A stretch of DNA of 64,000 bases. It comes from Frateuria hangzhouensis. GTDB taxonomy: Bacteria > Pseudomonadota > Gammaproteobacteria > Xanthomonadales > Rhodanobacteraceae. How positions within the stretch are numbered: position 1 is the stretch's first letter; each line of letters opens with the position of its first letter. This document shows, one piece after another, positions 1 to 8,312 of the stretch. Position numbers and translations under genes: made by a program. The notes beneath the pieces are model-generated. The model was given only the letters and a program-made list of their open reading frames with translations, searched no databases and was not told the origin of the DNA. The DNA lies in NCBI RefSeq assembly GCF_026410505.1, contig NZ_JAPMIU010000015.1:1-64000 (forward strand), read 5' to 3'.

Positions 1-1
1 G

Positions 2-514
2 CGCACGGTGGACTACGAGGCCAAGCTGCTGGGCGCGGTGGAGGCGGTCAACCACGCGCAGAAGGGCAAGCTGTTCGAGCTGATCGAGCGGCACTACGGC
101 GGCCAGCTGCAGGGCAAGACCGTGGCGCTGTGGGGCCTGGCGTTCAAACCCAACACCGACGACATGCGCGAGGCCTCCAGCCGCCGCCTGATGGAGCAAC
201 TGTGGGCGGCCGGGGCCACGGTGCGGGCGTTCGACCCGGAGGCGCGCGCGGAAACCACGCGCATCTACGGCGAGCGGGCGGACCTGACTCTTTGCGACGA
301 CGCGTACGCGGCGCTGGAAGGCGCCGACGTGCTGGCGATCGTGACCGAGTGGAAGGCGTTCCGCGCACCGGACTTCGCGCGCATCCGCGAGGTACTGAAG
401 GAGCCGGCGATGTTCGACGGCCGCAACCTGTACGACCCGGTGCAGGTGGAGGACGCGGGGCTGGCCTATTACGGCATCGGCCGCGGCCGCTCGCTGAGGC
501 AGGCGGATGTCTGA
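2..514 (+). CDS. ugd: UDP-glucose 6-dehydrogenase, C-terminal part (5' end outside window)
   Basis: The reading frame is open from the first bases, so the gene starts upstream of the window; about 170 C-terminal residues are visible. The enzyme oxidises UDP-glucose to UDP-glucuronate with two NAD+, feeding exopolysaccharide and capsule synthesis in the cytoplasm. Visible family marks are the segment WGLAFKPNTDDMREASS (hinge of the central and C-terminal domains), VTEWKAF and the late FDGRNLYDP. The catalytic Cys lies upstream and cannot be checked. The last 8 bases overlap the slyX start. A related nucleotide-sugar dehydrogenase (GDP-mannose type) is less likely given these motifs. Confidence 0.93.
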   Translation, partial: RTVDYEAKLLGAVEAVNHAQKGKLFELIERHYGGQLQGKTVALWGLAFKPNTDDMREASSRRLMEQLWAAGATVRAFDPEARAETTRIYGERADLTLCDDAYAALEGADVLAIVTEWKAFRAPDFARIREVLKEPAMFDGRNLYDPVQVEDAGLAYYGIGRGRSLRQADV

Positions 515-719
515 CCTGGAACGCCGCCTGGAAGATCTGGAGGTACGCCTCACCTTCCTTGACGACACGGTGGGCGCGCTGGCGGCTGCCGATGCCGAGC
601 AGGCGATGCGGCTGGTCGCGCTGGAACGGGTGTTGCACGACCTGCGCGCCGAGCTCGCCTCGCTGCGCACGGCACAGGGCAGCGATCCGCACAGCGAACC
701 GCCGCCGCCGCATTATTGA
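507..719 (+). CDS. slyX: SlyX family protein
   Basis: A 70-residue, Leu/Glu/Arg-rich protein with heptad-like spacing, beginning MSDLERRLEDLEVRLTFLDD and ending with a Pro-rich tail closing in HY. This is the pattern of SlyX, a short coiled-coil protein whose molecular role is not established. Size and the typical PPPPHY ending agree with the family. The ATG overlaps the ugd stop region by 8 bases, so translation is probably coupled to it. Confidence 0.85.
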   Translation: MSDLERRLEDLEVRLTFLDDTVGALAAADAEQAMRLVALERVLHDLRAELASLRTAQGSDPHSEPPPPHY

Positions 720-781
720 TGTCCCGCAGCCGGGACGCGCGTGGCGCACCCGGCAGCCCAACACCACACTGGAACCGGTTC

Positions 782-1342
782 ATGGCCGACTCCCTCCGTG
801 ATCAGCTGCTCAAGAGCGGCATCGTCAAACAGGTGCGCGACGAGCAGCGCCCGAAGCCATCGTCCCAGCCGCCGCGGGGCAACCGCCCGCCGCAGGGCAA
901 GGGCAAGCCGCAACGCCCGCCGACGCGCCGCGACCAAGGCGAAATGGACCTGGCCAAGGCCTACGCCATCCGCGCGCAGACCGAGGCCGCCGAGCGCAAG
1001 CGCGCCGATCAGGAGGCTGCTGAACAGGCCCGCCTCAGGCGCGAGCGCAAGGCCAAGATCCAGAAGCTGCTGGAAGGCCAGGTGCTGAACAAGGCCGAGG
1101 CCGACCACGTGCGGCACTTCGAGTACGGCGGCAAGATCCGCCGCGTGCATATCGATGCCGAACAACTGGCCGCGCTCAACGAGGGACGGCTGGGCATCGT
1201 CCAGCAGGGGGGGCGCTATCTGCTGGTCAGCCAGGCGATCGCCGAGCAGGTACGCGCGATCGATCCGCAGCAACTGGCGCTGCTGGTCGATCCGCAGGCA
1301 GCAATCGACGACGACGGCGTACCCGACGACCTGATGTGGTGA
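782..1342 (+). CDS. DUF2058 family protein (YaiL-like)
   Basis: A 186-residue cytoplasmic protein beginning MADSLRDQLLKSGIV, the usual start of DUF2058 (YaiL) proteins. The first third is very basic and rich in Pro/Arg/Gln (KPQRPPTRRDQGEMDLAKAY), followed by a charged helix rich in Ala/Glu/Arg and a compact C-terminal part with RHFEYGGKIRRVHI and YLLVSQAIAEQV. The family is uncharacterised, with suggested nucleolar-like or RNA-associated features only. I chose the ATG at 782 over an upstream in-frame ATG at 716, because the family begins with MADSL/MSNSL. Confidence 0.85.
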   Translation: MADSLRDQLLKSGIVKQVRDEQRPKPSSQPPRGNRPPQGKGKPQRPPTRRDQGEMDLAKAYAIRAQTEAAERKRADQEAAEQARLRRERKAKIQKLLEGQVLNKAEADHVRHFEYGGKIRRVHIDAEQLAALNEGRLGIVQQGGRYLLVSQAIAEQVRAIDPQQLALLVDPQAAIDDDGVPDDLMW

Positions 1343-1348
1343 GAGTCA

Positions 1349-1402
1349 TAGGGTGGGATTCACCCCACCGAGCTGGGTTGGAATGGTGGGCTGAAGCCCA
1401 CC
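1349..1402. repeat. Repeat family A pair (REP-like, GTGGGCTGAAGCCCAC core)
   Basis: Two short palindromes sit between the convergent DUF2058 and fadB-like genes: a diverged copy (1349-1369, GGTGGG...CCCACC) and a clean copy (1385-1402) with core GTGGGCTGAAGCCCAC. The same core recurs at about 6677, 6708, 15769, 26521, 55053 and 61537, always between genes. It may also serve as a weak terminator for the two converging genes. Confidence 0.8.
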
Positions 1403-1427
1403 TTACGTGACCGGCTATTGGAGAAGC

Positions 1428-3473
1428 TCAGGTGAGCGCCGGCGACTCCCATCCCTGCTTGGGCAGGAACCGTTCGCCATGGCGCTGCGCCAATTGCTCG
1501 AGTCGCGCGCGCACATTGCCGACGCCTTCGCTGCGCACGTACTGGATCGGGCCACCGCGGAACGGCGCGAAGCCGGTGCCGAAGATCACTCCGGCATCGA
1601 GCAGGTCGGCATCGTCCACCACGCCGTCGGCCAGGCAGGCGACCGCCTCGTTGACCATCGGCAGGATCATGCGGTCCTGCAGGTCGGGCGCCGGGGTGTA
1701 GCCCGGGTCGACCTCCGGCTTGACCGGCTTGCCGTCCTGCCACACGTACAGGCCCTGGCCGTCTTTCTTGCCGCGCTTGCCCGCTTCGAGCTTGTCCTCG
1801 AGGCCGGGCGGCAGCTCCAGGCCGAGGAACGGGGCCAGCTCCTTGCCGACCGAGGCGCACACGTCCAGGCCCACGGTGTCGGCCAGCTCGATCGGCCCCA
1901 TCGGCATGCCGAACTTCTTCGCCTCGCGGTCCAGTACCGGGCCGGGCACGCCTTCGCTGTACAGGCGCAGGGCTTCGAGCAGGTAGGGCATCAGTATGCG
2001 GTTGACCAGGAAGCCGGGCGTGCCCTTGACGGCCACCGGCACTTTGCCCAGCGCCTTGCAGAAGGCCAGCGCACGCTTCTCGACGGCCGGGTCCAGCTGG
2101 TCGTGGCGCACCACTTCCACCAGCGGCATCTGCGCCACCGGGTTGAAGAAGTGCAGGCCCAGGAAACGCTGCGGCGCGGCCAGCCCCTGGCGCAACTCGT
2201 CGAGCGGGATGCTGGACGTGTTGCTGGCGAGGATTTCCTGCGCCTTGAACTGCGGTTCGATCGTCGCGTACAGCTCGCGCTTGGCCTCGGCGTTCTCGTA
2301 GATAGCCTCGATCGCCAGATCCGCCGTGGCCACACCGGCACCCTCGACGTCCGCGCGCAAGCGGCCCATCGTGGCTTCGATCTTGTCCGCGCTTTTGAGT
2401 TTTTTCTCGTAATAGCTGCGGGCACGGTCCAGTGCGGGCTGCACGAACTTCATTTCGCGGTCCTGCAGGGTCACTTCGTAACCCTTGTAGGCCGCCCAGG
2501 CCGCAATATCGCCGCCCATCACGCCGGCGCCGACCACGTGCACGCGGCGGATGTCCGGGTCGACCCCGCCACCGGCGCCCTTGAGGCGCTCCTGCAGCAG
2601 GAATACGCGGATCAGGTTGCGCGCGGTGGGGGTCTTGGCCAGCTTCGCCACCGATCGCGCTTCCAGCTTCAGCCGCTGCTGGATGCTGCCGCCGCCGCGC
2701 TGCCATACGTCGATCAGCGCGAACGGGGCGGGGTAATGTTCCTTGCGCACCTTGGCCGCCGTCTGCTTGACCACCATCGGCGCCAGGATCTGCCGCACCG
2801 GCCACCAGTTGGTCGCCCACGCCTTGGCGCGCAGCGCGAACGGCCGCGCATGCGGACGGCGGAGCAGGGCGCGTGCTTCGGCCAGCAGGTCGGCCGGCGG
2901 CGCCACCCGGTCGACCACGCCCAGCGCCTGCGCGCGCCTGGCCGACAGTGGCCGGCCGGTGAGCATGATCGGCAACGCCTCGGTGGCGCCGATCAACCGC
3001 GGCAGGCGGGCGGTGCCGCCCCAGCCGGGGTGGATGCCCAGCATCACCTCGGGCAGGGCGATCTTCGTTTTCTCGTCGTCCGCGGCGACCCGCTGGCGGC
3101 AGGCCAGGATCAATTCGGTGCCGCCGCCCATGCAGGCGCCATGCACCGCCGCCACGGTCGGGCAGGGTAGCCGGGCGACCGATTCGAACACCTTCTGGCC
3201 ATGGCGGATGTTCTCCAGCACGGTGTCCTGCTCGGCGTAGCCCACGAACTCCTTGATGTCCGCGCCCACGGCAAAGCCGGAGGCCTTGCCTGAATGGATG
3301 ATCACGCCGGCGGGCTTCTCGATCGCCAGTCGCTCGACGATCTGCGCGAGTTCGTCCAGCACGTCGTGTGAAATGGCGTTCACGCTGCTGTCGGCGCGGT
3401 CGAGCGTCAGGGTGACGATGCCGCCATCGTCCACGCTCGTCTTCCAGTGATTGAAGCGCAATCCTTCGAACAT
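1428..3473 (-). CDS. Multifunctional enoyl-CoA hydratase / 3-hydroxyacyl-CoA dehydrogenase (FadB/FadJ type)
   Basis: A 681-residue fusion enzyme of fatty-acid beta-oxidation that hydrates trans-2-enoyl-CoA and oxidises the 3-hydroxyacyl-CoA with NAD+. The N-terminal crotonase domain (about 1-190) carries both catalytic Glu sites (GGGTEL and LPEVMLGIHPGWGG) and the FAVGADIKEF oxyanion region. A Rossmann domain begins near residue 315 (GAGVMGGDIAAWAAYKG), and the dehydrogenase His/Glu pair lies in GLHFFNPVAQMPLVEVV. The start ATG at 3473 gives MFEGLRFNHW, as in the family. No thiolase (FadA) partner lies beside it, so the pair must be completed elsewhere; that makes fadB versus fadJ undecidable here. 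Confidence 0.93.
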   Translation of the reverse strand: MFEGLRFNHWKTSVDDGGIVTLTLDRADSSVNAISHDVLDELAQIVERLAIEKPAGVIIHSGKASGFAVGADIKEFVGYAEQDTVLENIRHGQKVFESVARLPCPTVAAVHGACMGGGTELILACRQRVAADDEKTKIALPEVMLGIHPGWGGTARLPRLIGATEALPIMLTGRPLSARRAQALGVVDRVAPPADLLAEARALLRRPHARPFALRAKAWATNWWPVRQILAPMVVKQTAAKVRKEHYPAPFALIDVWQRGGGSIQQRLKLEARSVAKLAKTPTARNLIRVFLLQERLKGAGGGVDPDIRRVHVVGAGVMGGDIAAWAAYKGYEVTLQDREMKFVQPALDRARSYYEKKLKSADKIEATMGRLRADVEGAGVATADLAIEAIYENAEAKRELYATIEPQFKAQEILASNTSSIPLDELRQGLAAPQRFLGLHFFNPVAQMPLVEVVRHDQLDPAVEKRALAFCKALGKVPVAVKGTPGFLVNRILMPYLLEALRLYSEGVPGPVLDREAKKFGMPMGPIELADTVGLDVCASVGKELAPFLGLELPPGLEDKLEAGKRGKKDGQGLYVWQDGKPVKPEVDPGYTPAPDLQDRMILPMVNEAVACLADGVVDDADLLDAGVIFGTGFAPFRGGPIQYVRSEGVGNVRARLEQLAQRHGERFLPKQGWESPALT

Positions 3474-3621
3474 GGCGTTTGGGAGTGGCCGGGGAGCCCT
3501 GAACCTTACCGCTGCGTGCGGATGAATGCGAGTTGGCCGGCGGGTGGCAAATCCGGGTGATTTTTCCGAACGGTGACCTGGCGCTATTGCGCTTCGCTGG
3601 CGAGTGCGTAACTTACGTGCG

Positions 3622-4119
3622 ATGAACCCCCTGCTGGCCTCCGCCCCGCCGCCGCCCGGCATCGAGATCTTCGAGCGCATCCTGGCCGCACCGGCCGGGT
3701 TGATCCTGCTCGAGAGCTGCGACAGCCCGGCGCTGATCGAGCAGTTCCGCGGCATCGTGCGGCGCAGCGGGCAGGCGGTGTATTTGTGGCAGCCGGACCT
3801 GGGGCTGGGCAACCTGAGTGACGGCCATGCCCGCGTGCCGGGCAGCCAGCGCCTTGGCGCGGCCCTGCGCTACATGCAGCAGAGCATGCATTTCGGTGTC
3901 TACCTGCTGATGGGCCTGGAGCCACCGCTGTCGGCGATGGACAGCACCCTGCTGCGCCAGTTGGCCAAGCCGCCGGCCGGACATGTCCGCCGCGTGGTGC
4001 TGCTGGACGCCTCGCCGGCGCTGATCGACCACCTGGGCGACATGGCCATGCGCATGAAGGGCCAGCCGGACGCGCCGCTGCGCCCGCGCCTGCGCGACGG
4101 CCGCTGGCTGGTCGCCTGA
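3622..4119 (+). CDS. Hypothetical protein, coupled to the GGDEF-EAL gene
   Basis: A 165-residue protein I do not recognise. It has no signal peptide or membrane segment, is rich in Leu/Ala/Arg, and has alternating strand-like and helical stretches (AGLILLESCDSPALIEQFRG, GQAVYLWQPDLG, RVVLLDASPALIDHLGDMAM), suggesting a small alpha/beta fold. The YLWQPD and hydrophobic-strand pattern loosely recalls a degenerate P-loop or receiver-like fold, but no Walker motif is visible. Only 13 bases separate it from the downstream c-di-GMP gene, so the two are almost certainly co-transcribed. I chose ATG 3622 over an ATG six codons upstream because the preceding residues look like leader sequence. Confidence 0.75.
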   Translation: MNPLLASAPPPPGIEIFERILAAPAGLILLESCDSPALIEQFRGIVRRSGQAVYLWQPDLGLGNLSDGHARVPGSQRLGAALRYMQQSMHFGVYLLMGLEPPLSAMDSTLLRQLAKPPAGHVRRVVLLDASPALIDHLGDMAMRMKGQPDAPLRPRLRDGRWLVA

Positions 4120-4132
4120 CCCGGGGGCACGC

Positions 4133-6670
4133 ATGAGTACCGGCATCCTGGTGATCGCTGCCCAGCGCGATTTGCGCCGGAACATGTTCGACGCGCTCGA
4201 GGGTGCTGGCCACCCGACCGTCCATACCGCCCGCGGCGTGCCGCACGCCGAATTGCTGCTGGATGGCCGCCCGCCACTGGCGTTGGCGGTGGTCGCCTTC
4301 GATGGCGACGCGGTCGACGCCCAGGCCACCTGCGAACAACTGCGACGCATTCCTGCCTGCGCCGAGGCGCCGATGATCGCCGTGCTGGCCGATGGCGCCA
4401 CGGTCACCCCCGGCCAGCTGCCGGCCGGCATCGCCGACTGGCTGTACGGCTCGCAGGTGGCGCTGGAGCTGGTCGCCCGCTGGCGCCGCGCCCGTCCGCA
4501 GGCGCTGCCGGTGCAGGCCGGACCGGATCACTACCGCTTCGCGTTCGAGGAGGACGCGAGCGAATGGCTGATCGTCGACCCGCAGACCGAGCGCGTGCTG
4601 GAAGCCAGTTCGGCCGTGGTGCGCCACAGCCAGCTCGAGGTCGAACAATTGGTCGGCCGCGGCCTGCGCGAGCTGCTGGCCTTCGAAGGCATCGCCGCCG
4701 AACACGTGCTGCAGCAGGCCGACCGGCGCTGGTACGCCTGCCAGCGCCGATCCAGCCGCGGCGCGGACACCGGCCAGGCCAGCGCACGCCGGATCCAGCA
4801 TGGCGGGGGCGAGGCGATCGCGCTGATGTTCCGCAGCGACCGCGCGGACATCCGCGCCGAGGCCGCGCTCAGCCTGCTCTCGCGCATGTTCGCATCGGCC
4901 AGCGGCATCGACACGCAGAAGGTCGCCGCACGATTGCTGGTCGACGAACTGGGACTGGATTATCTGGCGTTGTGGTCGGCGCGGAACGGCGAGGGCGCGG
5001 CCACCCCCAACCTGTTGATCCAGCTATGGCGGGGCGAGGACCAGCCCTGGCCGGCGGCGGCCCAGCAGCGGGCCTTGCGTCAGGTGCTGGACGGCAAGGC
5101 GGTGCTGCATCCAGCCGATGCGCGCCGGCTCGCCGCCGGCGACCCGCTGGTCGAGCTGATCGGCGTGTCCGGTTTCGCCGGCCTGCCGCTGTTCGACGAA
5201 CGCCGCGCCGTACTGGGCGCGCTGCTGGTCGGCAGCCGCACGCCGTTCGGTGACGTGGGCCTGGTCGAACCGGTGCTGCGCTGCGCGGCGGCGCGCTTCG
5301 CGCACGCGATGGAATTGCGGTTGACGCGCGAACAGGGCCGCGCCGAGGGCCTGATCGACTCGCTCACCGGTCTCCCCAACCGATTGCTGTTCAGCGACCG
5401 TCTGGACACCATCATCCGCGAGGCGCACCGCACCGGCGAAACCTTCGCCGTGCTGTTCGTCGACCTGGACCGCTTCAAGGACATCAACGACACGCTGGGC
5501 CATGCTGCCGGCGACCAGGTGCTCAAGACCGTCACCCACCGCCTGTGCTCCAGCGTACGCGCTTCCGACACGGTCGCCCGCTACGCCGGCGACGAGTTTG
5601 TGGTGGTACTTCGCCACATCATCAAGAACGACGACGTGCTGCGGGTGGCCGAAAAGATCGTGCAGGTGATGGAGGCGCCGCTGAAGCTGGGCGGCGAGGA
5701 CGCGCCACTGAAGGTCACCGCCTCCATCGGCGTGAGCTTCTTCCCCGACGATTCGCCCGATGCCGAGACCCTGCTCAAGCACGCCGACGAGGCGATGTAC
5801 GCGGCCAAGCGAAAAGGCCGCAACAACTTCCATTTCTACGAGATCAGCCCGGAACAGGCGCAGCAGCACGATGTCCTGCTCAAGACCCGGCTGCGACACG
5901 CCGAGGGCAATGGCGAATTGCGCGTGTTCTACCAGCCCCAGGTCGACGCGGTCAGCGAGGACATCGTCGGCATGGAGGCGCTGGTGCGTTGGGAGCATCC
6001 GGAGCTGGGCGGCATCAGCCCCGGCGTGTTCATTCCCCTCGCCGAGGAAACCGGCCTGATCGTCTCGCTCGGCGCCTGGGTGCTGCAAACCGCCTGTCGC
6101 CAGGCGCGCGAATGGGAGGAGAAGTACGGGTTGGGCCTGCGCCTGGGCGTGAACCTGTCGGCCGTGCAGCTGATGGAGCCGGACCTGCTCGACACGGTGA
6201 CCGCGGCGCTGGCCGAATCGGGCCTCGATCCGCGCCTGCTGGAACTGGAAGTCACCGAGAGCATCAGCATCAAGGCCGTGCCCAACCTGGTGGAGAACCT
6301 GCACGGCCTGCACCGCCTCGGCTGCCGCATCGCCATCGACGATTTCGGCACCGGCGCGGCGTCGCTGGACTACCTGCGCAAGTTGCCGGCCGACCGCATC
6401 AAGATCGACCAGAGCTTCGTGCGCAACATCGGCATCGACCCGGACGACGAGGCGATCGTGCGCGCCACCATCGAGATGGCCCATCGCCTCAAGCGCGGCG
6501 TGGTGGCCGAGGGCGTGGAAATCGAGCAGCACCTGAAGTTCCTGCGCGCCAATGATTGTGACGAGTTGCAGGGTTACCTGTTCTGCCGCCCGCTGCCGCA
6601 CCCCAGCTTCGACCGCCTGCTGGCCGAACGCCAGCGCCTGCTGGCCGAACCGCAGGCCAACGTGGCTTGA
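4133..6670 (+). CDS. GGDEF-EAL cyclic-di-GMP protein with receiver-like, PAS and GAF-like regions
   Basis: An 845-residue cytoplasmic protein of c-di-GMP turnover. A receiver-like N-terminus (about 1-125, acidic residues weakly conserved) is followed by a PAS-like region (about 130-230), a GAF-like region (about 245-390), GGDEF (about 400-570) and EAL (about 585-835). The cyclase motif reads AGDEF near residue 485, with the allosteric RxxD (RASD) five residues before it. The phosphodiesterase half looks complete: MEALVRW, the ELEVTES and IDDFGTG segments, DRIKIDQSFV, and VVAEGVE. It may therefore degrade c-di-GMP with GGDEF acting as a GTP sensor, or be bifunctional. It follows the unknown gene by 13 bases. 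Confidence 0.93.
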   Translation: MSTGILVIAAQRDLRRNMFDALEGAGHPTVHTARGVPHAELLLDGRPPLALAVVAFDGDAVDAQATCEQLRRIPACAEAPMIAVLADGATVTPGQLPAGIADWLYGSQVALELVARWRRARPQALPVQAGPDHYRFAFEEDASEWLIVDPQTERVLEASSAVVRHSQLEVEQLVGRGLRELLAFEGIAAEHVLQQADRRWYACQRRSSRGADTGQASARRIQHGGGEAIALMFRSDRADIRAEAALSLLSRMFASASGIDTQKVAARLLVDELGLDYLALWSARNGEGAATPNLLIQLWRGEDQPWPAAAQQRALRQVLDGKAVLHPADARRLAAGDPLVELIGVSGFAGLPLFDERRAVLGALLVGSRTPFGDVGLVEPVLRCAAARFAHAMELRLTREQGRAEGLIDSLTGLPNRLLFSDRLDTIIREAHRTGETFAVLFVDLDRFKDINDTLGHAAGDQVLKTVTHRLCSSVRASDTVARYAGDEFVVVLRHIIKNDDVLRVAEKIVQVMEAPLKLGGEDAPLKVTASIGVSFFPDDSPDAETLLKHADEAMYAAKRKGRNNFHFYEISPEQAQQHDVLLKTRLRHAEGNGELRVFYQPQVDAVSEDIVGMEALVRWEHPELGGISPGVFIPLAEETGLIVSLGAWVLQTACRQAREWEEKYGLGLRLGVNLSAVQLMEPDLLDTVTAALAESGLDPRLLELEVTESISIKAVPNLVENLHGLHRLGCRIAIDDFGTGAASLDYLRKLPADRIKIDQSFVRNIGIDPDDEAIVRATIEMAHRLKRGVVAEGVEIEQHLKFLRANDCDELQGYLFCRPLPHPSFDRLLAERQRLLAEPQANVA

Positions 6671-6676
6671 AACGCA

Positions 6677-6730
6677 GGGTGGGCTTCAGCCCGCCGCCTC
6701 CCCACACGGTGGGCTGAAGCCCACCTTACG
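6677..6730. repeat. Repeat family A pair
   Basis: Two copies in opposite orientation, GTGGGCTTCAGCCCGCC at 6679-6695 and GGTGGGCTGAAGCCCACC at 6708-6725, lie just after the GGDEF-EAL stop. The second is followed by TTACG, the same trailing bases as the copy at 1385-1402, which supports a defined element boundary. Confidence 0.8.
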
Positions 6731-6874
6731 AGGCTCCGGCCGCTTGCTGGCCGAACCGCAGGCCAGCGTGGCCTGAAAGTCCTGGCACGGCGGGGCGGCG
6801 CTCTTGATCCGCCCGTTCCAGACCCGCATTTACAGCTACTCGCCGTCACCGGGCGGTTCCAGTGACGTTCGCGT

Positions 6875-6902
6875 GAACTTGCGCCGCCGCCGCTTGTCTG
6901 AA
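6875..6902 (+). promoter_or_regulatory. Sigma-E type promoter of rpoE
   Basis: GAACTT at 6875-6880, a 16-base spacer, then TCTGAA at 6897-6902 match the extracytoplasmic sigma-E consensus (GAACTT-N16-TCTGA) exactly. It lies 64 bases upstream of the rpoE start, so rpoE-rseA-mucD is very likely autoregulated by its own sigma factor. Confidence 0.85.
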
Positions 6903-6965
6903 GGCGGCGCGTTACCATCCGGCTGGCGCTTCCCCCACGCGTTCACGACAAGGAGAAAGGCCCGG

Positions 6966-7562
6966 ATGGGCGAAAACGAACTGGATAGCGCGCTGGTCGA
7001 GCGTGTCCAAAACGGCGACCGGCGCGCCTTCGACCTGCTGGTGCGCAAGTACCAGCACAAGGTGATCGGCCTGATCTCCCGCTACGTCAACAACTACGCC
7101 GAGTGCGAGGACGTGGCGCAGGAGGCGTTCGTGCGCGCCTGGCGGGCGATCGGATCGTTCCGCGGCGACAGCCAGTTCTACACCTGGATGTACAAGATCG
7201 CGGTCAACACCGCCAAGAACCATTTGGTCGCGATGGGGCGGCGTCCGCCGATGGACGACATCGCCGCCGAAGACGCGGTGTTCCTCACCGGCACCGAACG
7301 GATGCAGGAGGGCGCCACGCCCGAACGCGAGCTGCTGCGGCAGGAAATTGAACAAACCGTCTTCAGTACTGTCCAAGCGCTGCCAGAAGAGCTCCGTACC
7401 GCCATCACGCTGCGTGAAGTGGATGGCCTGAGCTACGAGGAAATCGCCGAGGCGATGGGTTGTCCCATCGGCACGGTGCGTTCGCGGATCTTCCGTGCGC
7501 GCGAGGCGATCGATCAGCAACTGCGGCCGCTGCTGTCGGACCGCGAGGATCATTCGAAATGA
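6966..7562 (+). CDS. rpoE: RNA polymerase sigma-E factor
   Basis: A 198-residue ECF sigma factor that redirects RNA polymerase to envelope-stress genes. Region 2 spans about residues 20-90 (DLLVRKYQHKVIGLISRYV, YAECEDVAQEAFVRAWRAI, FYTWMYKIAVNTAKNHL). Region 4 spans about 135-190 with the helix-turn-helix SYEEIAEAMGCPIGTVRSRI. Length and the opening residues GENELDSALVERVQNGD match the RpoE/AlgU group. The ATG at 6966 follows AAGGAGAAAGG. The TGA overlaps the rseA start (ATGA), and a perfect sigma-E promoter lies just upstream. Confidence 0.97.
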   Translation: MGENELDSALVERVQNGDRRAFDLLVRKYQHKVIGLISRYVNNYAECEDVAQEAFVRAWRAIGSFRGDSQFYTWMYKIAVNTAKNHLVAMGRRPPMDDIAAEDAVFLTGTERMQEGATPERELLRQEIEQTVFSTVQALPEELRTAITLREVDGLSYEEIAEAMGCPIGTVRSRIFRAREAIDQQLRPLLSDREDHSK

Positions 7563-8200
7563 GCGAAGCCCAACGTGAACACCTTTCCGCCGGTATCGAC
7601 GGCGAACTCGCCCGGGAGGAACTCCGCTTCCTGCTGCGCCGGTTCGAGCACGATGCCGAGCTGCGGCAGAGCTGGACGCGCTATCACCTGGCGCGCGACG
7701 GGCTGCGCCGGCAACTGCCGGCGGTAGCTTCCAGCGGATTCGCGAGCCGGGTGGAACAGGCGATCGCCCAGGAGCTCCAGGCCAAAGGTGGACGCCGTGC
7801 GCCGCACTGGTTGCGCTGGTCGGCCGGTGGCGCGATCGCCGCCAGCGTCGCCGTCGCTGCCTTGATGATCGCTCGCCCGGCCGCCGACGATGACCGCGTG
7901 ACCGCCGGCCTGGCCCAGGCCAGCCCGACGACCGAAATCGCGCCGGTGACCGAGCCAACTGCGCCCGCCGCCGTGCCGCCGTGGCTGAGCGGCGACACCG
8001 CCTCGCGCTACAGCCAGCAGGCCGCCGCAACGCTCGGCGAGAGCTACGGCGAGATGCTGCTGCCCTACGCACGCAGCCTGTCGCCGTACCGCCTGCAGCG
8101 CGTACGTTCGCCCAGCGACGAACCGGGCTATTTCCTGTTGGTCGACCCCCGACGGGCACCCGCCGCCCATTCGCGCCAGGCCGCTGCCGGCGCACGATGA
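7559..8200 (+). CDS. rseA: Anti-sigma-E factor RseA
   Basis: A 213-residue inner-membrane protein that would hold RpoE inactive until proteolysis. The N-terminal cytosolic anti-sigma part (about 1-80) has the usual family pattern: a short opening, LSAGIDGELAREELRFLLRR, and WTRYHLARDGLR. One membrane helix lies at about 86-105 (WLRWSAGGAIAASVAVAALM), followed by a periplasmic part rich in Ala/Pro/Thr. Its ATG overlaps the rpoE stop by four bases. No rseB/mucB gene follows; mucD comes directly after a 112-base gap. Confidence 0.9.
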   Translation: MSEAQREHLSAGIDGELAREELRFLLRRFEHDAELRQSWTRYHLARDGLRRQLPAVASSGFASRVEQAIAQELQAKGGRRAPHWLRWSAGGAIAASVAVAALMIARPAADDDRVTAGLAQASPTTEIAPVTEPTAPAAVPPWLSGDTASRYSQQAAATLGESYGEMLLPYARSLSPYRLQRVRSPSDEPGYFLLVDPRRAPAAHSRQAAAGAR

Positions 8201-8312
8201 CTCGCGTCCGCGCGAGCGTCCGCAGTCGTTTCCCTTTTCCAGCCACCGGCCGGCCCCGCATACGGGCCGCGTACGGTCGCGTCCCTGGTTTTGTCCTGAA
8301 GGAGGAGTGCCG

